Below the pieces are notes generated by a model. It searched no databases, was not told the origin of the DNA, and saw only the letters and a program-made list of their open reading frames with translations. Position numbers and translations under genes: made by a program. A DNA stretch of 64,000 nucleotides from Meconema thalassinum. Lineage: Eukaryota > Arthropoda > Insecta > Orthoptera > Tettigoniidae. Where the stretch lies: NCBI GenBank assembly GCA_946902985.2, contig OX336390.1, positions 528,940,861-529,004,860 of the forward strand. The letters are read 5' to 3'. Shown here one piece after another: positions 57,804 to 64,000 of the stretch (the stretch's first letter is position 1; each line of letters opens with the position of its first letter).

Positions 57804-59089
57804 GAACCGCTACAGCTGGCTGTAGTACTACTAACTACGGCACTGGTCTGGTTGCTCTGGGCTGTATTGTCATTGTTTGGCTGTATATTACTACCACTAG
57901 GCTGTCCTCTTCCTTGACCCCTATTCTGGTTGTAATTATTGTCATTATAATTTCTCCCTTTATTTCCCCTGAAATCATTATTTCTCCCTTGATTTCCCCT
58001 GAAATCATTGTTTCTCCCTTGATTCCCCCTGAAATCATTATTCCTCCCCTGATATTGATTACCATAGCCATTTCCTCTATTCTGATTTAGCTGATTATTA
58101 TTATTATTATTATTTCTGTTTTGAGCGTTGGCCCCTTCGCCTTGAACTTCCTGATGCCTGGCTTCATTAGGCCTATTATTATTATTACCCTGGTTCCCAT
58201 TGAAATTGTCCTCATAACCCCCTCTCCCTAGTGCATCAAATGTGCTTAACAAATTTTCTACTTGTGATATGGTCTTTACATTCTGGATACAAGCAGCCTC
58301 CTTGATCCTATAGGGAAAGTGCCTAAGTAGCAACCTCACCACATCACTTTCCTCCTTCAAGCCATCCAGATATTTACACACTAATACCTGTCCTAAAAAG
58401 TATTCGGTCATGGTGGAGCTTCCTTTAGGGTTATATTTACCACACACTACTCCCTCACGATGCTGCGACTGAATAACCTCATTCCAGAACTTTTCACAGA
58501 TTTTCATTTTAAAATCATTAATATCAGTAAACTTGTCTCTATAGACTGCAAACCAATTCCTCGTTTCCCCCACAAACACTTGTTCTAAAATTTCAACTAC
58601 CTGGCACCACTCAATACTACCATCTTCCAACCTCTCCCCAAATTTATTTTCTATAGAATTCATGAACTCCATTGGGCACCCTTGTCGATTGCTGAACTTC
58701 CCCAATTCTACCTCCCTGTGTGTGCTATTCACAAAAACTGACCTATTCTGACTATTTTCTTGCCTGATCCTAGCTTTTAATTTTAATTCTAGTTCTGCGA
58801 TTTTCTCCTCCGCCTTCCTTTCAATACTGTTTACTGTTAATTTAATGTTTCCTTCTGATTCTTCTACTTTATCATATAGCTTTGCTTGTTTCTCCTCAAT
58901 CTTGCTAATGCTCTCTCTATTACTCTCTCTTAAATCATTTACTTCTGCAACTATTTGCGAGTGGACTTTCTCAATTCTACCCCCCAGCTGTTCCTTAACC
59001 TCTTTAGTTGATACTTGAATCTTGTCAATTTCTCCCCCCAATTTCTTTTTAACCTGCAGTGTTTCTAATTTAACTAATTCTTTAAATTT
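57776..59089 (-). CDS. gag: Gypsy gag, main part (capsid and N/G/R-rich nucleocapsid)
   Basis: About 430 codons ending with TAA at 57776. The frame has no ATG until well inside (after QGCPMEFM), so translation must enter from the upstream gag frame; the slippery AAATTTA at 59083-59089 would place ribosomes here. The N-terminus is a charged coiled coil (ESISKIEEKQAKLYDKVEE). The middle has capsid-like content (QVVEILEQVFVGETRNWFAV). The tail has Asn runs and three or four near-identical GNQGRNNDFR units followed by RGQGRGQ, with no CCHC zinc knuckle. It presumably packages RNA through the basic RG/N-rich tail. Confidence 0.88.
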   Translation of the reverse strand, partial: KFKELVKLETLQVKKKLGGEIDKIQVSTKEVKEQLGGRIEKVHSQIVAEVNDLRESNRESISKIEEKQAKLYDKVEESEGNIKLTVNSIERKAEEKIAELELKLKARIRQENSQNRSVFVNSTHREVELGKFSNRQGCPMEFMNSIENKFGERLEDGSIEWCQVVEILEQVFVGETRNWFAVYRDKFTDINDFKMKICEKFWNEVIQSQHREGVVCGKYNPKGSSTMTEYFLGQVLVCKYLDGLKEESDVVRLLLRHFPYRIKEAACIQNVKTISQVENLLSTFDALGRGGYEDNFNGNQGNNNNRPNEARHQEVQGEGANAQNRNNNNNNNQLNQNRGNGYGNQYQGRNNDFRGNQGRNNDFRGNQGRNNDFRGNKGRNYNDNNYNQNRGQGRGQPSGSNIQPNNDNTAQSNQTSAVVSSTTASCSGSLNANQAAK

Positions 59090-59616
59090 TCAGCCTGTGT
59101 GCTGATTCTACTTTCCAACTCCTCCTGTACTTTTCCTAATTTCTTGTCTACATCTGCAATGATCTCTTTAACCTTCTCTTCCATTACTCCTCTGATTTCT
59201 CCTCTAATAAGTTCGAATTTATCACTAATTTCCCTACTGTTTAGTTCTAATTTTGCATTATTCTGTTCTAATTTTTTATTTAAAGCTTCTGTACTTTCTT
59301 TATTTTCCCAACTGTTTTGCTCTAATTTTGCATTATTCTGTTCTAATTTTGCATTTAAAGCCTCTGTACTTTCTTTATTTTCCCTACTGTTTTGTTCTAA
59401 TTTTGCATTTAAGGCATCACTACTAACTTTTTTCTGATACATGAACTCGAGAAGTAAAGTTTTTAATTCTGGTTGGCCGCCTACACTCCCTGTTTCAGTA
59501 TCGGGATTTACCTCCGCTACCCCGGTACTACCATCACTCGACATACTGCTCGTATCATCGCTCTCCAGTTGGTGACCACTACGTAACCTCATCTGTCTTT
59601 CTTCCTCATCCCCCAT
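59074..59616 (-). CDS. gag: Gypsy gag, N-terminal part with coiled-coil repeats
   Basis: Starts at the ATG at 59616 (MGDEEERQMRLRSGHQ); an upstream in-phase start at about 59739 is possible but would be followed by translated insertion sequence. It has 180 codons. The centre has repeated heptad-like units (EALNAKLEQN and NNAKLEQNSWENKES), a strong coiled-coil signature, then VMEEKVKEIIADVDKKLGKV. It ends at TAG only ten codons or less after the slippery heptamer. Without frameshift it would yield a coiled-coil protein of about 20 kDa. Confidence 0.82.
   Translation of the reverse strand: MGDEEERQMRLRSGHQLESDDTSSMSSDGSTGVAEVNPDTETGSVGGQPELKTLLLEFMYQKKVSSDALNAKLEQNSRENKESTEALNAKLEQNNAKLEQNSWENKESTEALNKKLEQNNAKLELNSREISDKFELIRGEIRGVMEEKVKEIIADVDKKLGKVQEELESRISTQAENLKN
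59083..59089 (-). promoter_or_regulatory. Candidate -1 frameshift heptamer inside gag
   Basis: Minus-strand AAATTTA, in phase A_AAT_TTA of the first gag frame. Slipping back one base continues in the second gag frame, which has no usable ATG of its own. The downstream sequence shows no strong stem by eye. A simple 1-nt indel in this copy is the alternative. Confidence 0.6.
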
Positions 59617-59675
59617 AATGATATACGATGATGATGATAATTGTTGTTTTAAGGGGCCTAACAATAATGATATAC
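59615..59675 (-). mobile_element. 37-bp LINE-tail insertion in the gag leader
   Basis: ataatgatatac occurs at 59615-59626 and 59664-59675. Between them (59627-59663) is only a tail, on the minus strand TGTTAGGCCCCTTAAAACAA then CAATTATCATC repeats, matching the 39129-39186 insertion. It sits immediately upstream of the gag ATG. Confidence 0.88.
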
Positions 59676-59756
59676 ACTGATGAAGACAAATAACCCCCAA
59701 AATACCGGCACAGAAATATGTCTCCTTCTCCGTCCTCAAATGTTCCTGGGTTTACG

Positions 59757-59774
59757 TCCCCACGTTGGGCGCCA
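59757..59774 (-). other. Primer binding site for tRNA-Lys
   Basis: Minus strand TGGCGCCCAACGTGGGGA, two bases (AT) after the 5' LTR. It is complementary to the 3' end of insect tRNA-Lys (CTT) including CCA over 17 bases as I recall it. The same primer is used by Drosophila gypsy and several retroviruses. Confidence 0.9.
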
Positions 59775-59776
59775 AT

Positions 59777-61253
59777 TGTAATGGGTTTCAAAAACGCCCC
59801 AAGTTGGTAGCGACAAATGTAATGCGTTTACTGCTCCTTGCGTTGAGCGTACAAATGTAATGTTTTCTACTTGGGCGGACTATTCGCCAGAAAATACTGC
59901 TGCTAAGTTTGATGTATGTTGGGCGCCAAGCTGGATACACTGTGTTCCAAGCTAAATTTATATATATAATATCGACCCCTAGCGTGAGTAGAACCTATGA
60001 GAAACTCTTAATGACTAGGCCGTGGGATGATTGAATCATCAACCGAGACAACATTTGATTGTGGAGAAGGATGAGGTATTATAACTATTGCTACCTACTG
60101 GAATTAAAGAATCTACTTTGTAATAATTGAATTTAATACACTTAGAAAATATGTCAGCATCCTGAATAAAATTTACACTGTTAACGGAGCATACAACTTT
60201 AACCATTGCCACGAACAAAATTATTTAATACGCCGGACGGGAGAATAACGTGAATTTAACTTATTTCCAAATTAATGCTTAAAGAATTTATACTGGCCCT
60301 ATCGAAAAACAGAGAGTGTGTGTCGCAGATCACTTATGCTTACCAACGGAAACATTGTCTCCACGTGGTTGGAGTCTCGTAGCGTCTGGAGTTCTGCCTT
60401 GGTGTTGACGGCGTCCTGGTCCTTCCTCGTACATTAACAGTGATAGTTACAGCTCGTGGTGGAGTATACTCCATGAACCACGACACGTCGCTTGCCTAAA
60501 CACTGCAAGACCCGTGGAATCCATGATCTGATGTGATCAGCGGAAATAGCGTGAATAAAATTGTCCCACTTGGGACTAACGAACAAAGTACCTCCTTACT
60601 GCTCCAAGCGTAAAGTCTTAAAGATTCTCTTCTCTCACCCAGTGCGCTGACTATATGCTTCCTTCTTCCCCCACCAGGGTCGAGCTTAACACCGCGGCTT
60701 CGCTGCTTCGACCAATCCGCGTGCGTCACGTATCTCGTCATGCCCCGACCTACGTTGCTTCCTCTTGTTTGATTGGCTGGTCACCTTACGTGGCTCTTCC
60801 CGCCATGATACTCCTTCCCCGTTTTATTTTTTCCGTTTCCGGGCAAGACGCAAATCAGACACGTTTTCTTGCTTTGAAGTGTTCCCTCGGATTTCGTAAT
60901 TCTATTGTACTTCAATCTATTCTTGTATTGAAATACCCAGTGAGTCACACACCTCTCTCTCTTACCCCTAATGAATAAAATCCCGTCTTTACGTATGAAA
61001 TGATTCGCCGTGCAATATTATATTGGAATCATCCAATATAGATACGGATTTCTACTAGTATAAATCCTATCTGTAATCTTCCAAATTTAAAAGCTCCAAA
61101 AATGACGTTATAAATATTATTAATAATAATAATATGAAATTGAATAAACTGAAATAATATAACTTGGCCGAATTATTGCCGCGTTTAACAAATATGATAT
61201 AGCCCAACTAACTTGTGTTAGTGGCATAAAACCCCCTAGAAAACCATGTTACA
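59777..61253 (-). repeat. 5' LTR (1,477 bp)
   Basis: Near-identical to 52957-54439; the main length difference is a shorter AAT run near 61120. It carries the promoter for the element. Ends are exact because of the ATAT target duplication. Confidence 0.95.
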
Positions 61254-62995
61254 ATATTAAACAATTTGTTAGGAAATTAAACAAATAAATAATGTTGATG
61301 ATTCAAGATTTTCTGATAATATTAATTAATGAAATAATAATCTGAAATTTAACCATATTAATGATCTGACCTAATGAAATAAAAATCAGAATGACTCGAT
61401 GAAATAATAAAAATCTAAATAACCAGATGAATAAAACTTAAATAAATTGATAAATTAAATTTTGGAATAAATCAATGAATTAAATAAATGGATGAATTAA
61501 TGATTGAATAAATAAGCTGATTTAAACAAATTAATAGATGATTGAATAGATGATGAATAACTGAATTAGAAGGTGATAATTAATGAAGCTGATGATTAAT
61601 AAATTTAAATGAATTTAAATAAATTTAATTGAGATATGATTTGAAGAATTGCAATTTGAGTGGATGAATTAAACAATTTATATTGATGATTTAAGATGAT
61701 TTAATCTGAAGGAGATGATGAAATGAGAGTGTGTGAATAATTAGAGAGCATAAAGCATTGATGATTATAATATTCTTTTAAATGATTTAATGGTGATGAA
61801 TTGATTATTCTGACATGAATATATTGAATTTTGAGATGAGAACTAATGTGAGAAATATTTAATTTTGATGATGATGATGATTATAACCAATGAGTAGTGG
61901 ATTTTCTGTGATTCACAAACAAGCAATTATTAATGACAGTGTAAATAGTGTAAATTACTTATTCGATGTTTAGGAGCATTTTACTAACATATTTATCATT
62001 TGAATAATGCCATGCAAGCCATAAATTATGTGATATTTAAATATGTGATTAGAATATATGTGTTTAGACAGATTAATTATATTTTTACATCCACATTCAT
62101 GATGTTAATTTAAAGAGAAGTTAGGTCTCAGTTATCACGAATGTCAGTGACGCAAAGACATAGTTCTACGGTGATCCTGAGAACCCAAGAGAACTTTAGA
62201 AATTTTTCCTATTTTATGTGGATTGAATACACTTTGTGTAGAATAGAGATGGTTCGATTTTCTGGACAATGACAATTTAACGTTGGCATTCGACCATGCT
62301 CTCAGGTAGGATGAGTGTTTAATATGTCTGTCTGACTATCAAAGTTGAATAAATTTGTTTTTATCTTAGTTGTGATCTGATGATGATGTGATTTTCCTTT
62401 TTCTTTCCTCGTCTTAATTAAGGTTTAGCCAGGAAGGATGTGGTTTGCTAGGGATTCAGTTGCTGGCGCCCATTTATATTTGTATTCTTTTATTAAATTT
62501 AAGCCCGTAACGACCCTGGAGTTACTTTATCTCGTGTTACCCTCTGCTTTTGTGATATTTCAACTGAATTTCTGACACATTCCTTATTTGACTTCATGTT
62601 CATTTAACTCCGCTCTGTCCTGGAAATCCAGGAATGCGATGTAATAGCAGATGGGTCATCGCATCCCCAGGACGAACGGGTACAAGGTCAAACGACAAGC
62701 AAGGAAGCTTTGTCAATTTATAACCCCGCCCTCCCGCGACCATTCAGTGCAATTTATGTGGGCGCATGTTTCATGCCAGGATTGGCCTGTTTAGTCTTCA
62801 GAAACACATCCACAAGCTAGTTTGAAAAGCTCTATGCAGGAATAAGTATGTGTACTCGGAATCGAGTTACAGCCGACGACGTCGACGACTAGGCACGTCC
62901 AGAAAGTAAATTCCGTTTCTATAGGATGCCCCGGCATCGCTACAATCGGAGTTCGGCGTATTCTATTAAATGAAAGAAGATGGTACCGTACTTAC
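61254..62995. other. C-poor low-complexity DNA and intergenic sequence
   Basis: 61260-61900 is made of degenerate phrases such as gatgaattaaataaat, almost lacking C on the + strand. It continues the T/G-rich, C-poor DNA left of the gypsy insertion. The 62465 phrase ttgctggcgcccattt is primer-site-like but not supported by an LTR. No terminal exon for the - strand FAR gene was recognised here. Confidence 0.5.
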
Positions 62996-63253
62996 TTGCG
63001 AAGCTGTTTCCTTGCAGCTGGGAAAGAACTCGGGTCCTCTTTCAGTATGTATTTCCGTGTGCCGAGTACATAAGTCTCAAAATATGTCCTCCAGTCGAGA
63101 TTTTTGATATCGAAGTTGAAGATCTCCTGGTCCCGTGGATGCATCTGTGCCAGCAGGAGGTAGGCATTGTTGTTAGTGAAGCTCCACTCATGTGTGGTGA
63201 AGTACTCCAGACAGTGCAGGGCTCTCTGGAGCTTGTCCTGTAATCTCACCATG
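62996..63253 (-). CDS. Second fatty acyl-CoA reductase, FAR_C exon
   Basis: Minus strand encodes MVRLQDKLQRALHCLEYFTT, EWSFTNNNAYLLL, IFNFDIKNLDW, ETYVLGTRKYILKEDPSSFP, ARKQLRK: the same FAR_C block as 26434-26691 with about half of residues identical (43 of 86). The acceptor is cttccag just right of 63253; the donor is gtaagt read at 62995 downward. Length (258 nt) and phase equal the first gene. The other exons are not in the window on the right, and the terminal exon to the left was not found, so it may lie behind a long intron or be missing. It reads intact. Confidence 0.92.
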
Positions 63254-64000
63254 CTGGAAGTACAAGAAAATGGGGTGTTGACTTAAACAGGGTGTTAACC
63301 AAAACAAACTAACAGATTTCCCTGACAATTCCCTGATTTTTCCAGGATAAATCAGAAAATTCCCTGAGTAACAGTAGTGGCCATGATAAATATATAAACA
63401 GAGTTTGTACTTAAAGAGCATTTCAAAAAAGTGCTCGAACAATAGAGTGTACAATGACGAAGTTGGAAAAGGAAAAAACAGAAAAATATATTTTTCTATA
63501 TTTTGTCAATTTCTAAATTTTTCATCCAGAAATCTGTTGTAGCCTACTTTGTGAGTATTAAAAGTAGCTCTCAAAAATAACACAGTTGCACATTTATATA
63601 CAAATACACAGTGTGCTCAATCTTGCAAGAAATGAGAGCTTACTGGTTTAATGTCAGTAAGAACAATCATCACCAGACTATACTTGAATGAGTAATTTCC
63701 AATTATTCAAGATAAAACTAAAATTCCCTGAGTGTCATTAAAATACCCTGATAATTCCCTGAATTTTCCCAGTTTTAAAAATTTCCTGAGAATTCCCTGT
63801 TTTCCATGTTTTCTATAAAACTAAAATATCAATTGAGAGAAATGTACCGTTCATCTTTCAGGCTCTTGTACAGTAGTTTATGCTATGTGTAGTGAGGGAT
63901 GTCTTCCTTAGCAGTTCCATTTGATCTCCAAGAGCTCACAAATTATGAGTCTTATATACCCCCCACTTCTCTAGGCTATTTGGCAATATTTTGTCTTACT
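63254..64000 (-). other. Intron of the second FAR gene
   Basis: Upstream of the - strand exon in gene direction. The phrase attccctga and variants recur several times between 63320 and 63800 (a small degenerate repeat). No further exon is seen. Confidence 0.5.

Larger units (their letters stand above)
52953..61257 (-). mobile_element. Complete Ty3/gypsy-type LTR retrotransposon
   Basis: The element proper is 52957-61253 (8,297 bp) on the minus strand, flanked by ATAT at 52953-52956 and 61254-61257, a 4-bp target duplication typical of Ty3/gypsy. Order in element direction: 5' LTR (61253-59777), tRNA-Lys primer site, gag in two frames, protease-RT-RNase H, a 1.16-kb non-coding stretch, 3' LTR (54439-52957). 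LTRs differ at fewer than about 20 positions by eye plus a short AAT length change, so insertion is fairly recent. No integrase is recognised. Coding frames need two -1 frameshifts. Confidence 0.95.

Noticed and set aside
62462..62476. TGGCGCCCAT as a primer binding site for another LTR element
   Set aside because: Only 8-9 bases match and no LTR ends or duplication were found.
1..64000. CRISPR arrays, bacterial operons, phage genes
   Set aside because: No regularly spaced repeats of that kind and no bacterial-type gene layout; introns and SINEs show a eukaryotic genome.

Overview
The window looks like a piece of a large, transposon-rich insect genome. The basis is two insect-type fatty acyl-CoA reductase (FAR) gene fragments with GT-AG introns, AT-rich intergenic DNA, tRNA-derived SINEs, several LINE families and a Ty3/gypsy element. 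A polyneopteran (large-genome) insect is my guess; nothing in the window proves the order or species. No bacterial genes, CRISPR arrays, true tRNA genes or rRNA genes were seen.

Host genes. The last three exons of one FAR gene lie on the + strand at 1968-2400, 26434-26691 and 29499-29589. Splice phases match throughout, and the first intron is 24,033 bp. Almost everything from 2.4 to 26.4 kb is therefore intronic transposon fill. One exon of a second, divergent FAR paralogue lies on the - strand at 62996-63253. It has the same length (258 bp) and phase as the second exon of the first gene, so the window joins two members of an inverted FAR pair or cluster.

Region by region. 3.4-9.1 kb: a LINE remnant, then two head-to-tail copies of an RTE-like LINE (endonuclease plus reverse transcriptase). 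9.4-11.2 kb: an internally deleted PIF/Harbinger transposon with TAA target duplications, a transposase N-terminus and a MADF/Myb-like remnant. 13.4-20.7 kb: an A/C-rich island with an LTR-like start, a coiled-coil ORF and an internally duplicated module; its identity is unresolved. 22.3-23.6 kb: a third RTE-like LINE copy. 26.7-39.2 kb: SINEs, a TA-flanked MITE, a fold-back element, a Penelope fragment, and a LINE split by a SINE with 12-bp target duplications. 43.8-49.9 kb: further LINE 3' ends, SINEs and very short LINE tails. 52,957-61,253: a complete, young gypsy-type LTR retrotransposon on the - strand. It has a 4-bp ATAT target duplication, LTRs of about 1.48 kb, a tRNA-Lys primer site, gag, and protease-RT-RNase H.

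Most notable. The gypsy element has no recognisable integrase. Its coding frames are joined by two canonical -1 slippery heptamers, AAATTTA inside gag and TTTAAAC at gag/pol; the second is followed by a 7-bp stem after a 6-nt spacer. Separately, several 37-58 bp LINE 3' tails are inserted with clear 11-12 bp target duplications, one of them just upstream of the gypsy gag start codon. All statements come from reading the sequence by eye; no database search was run.
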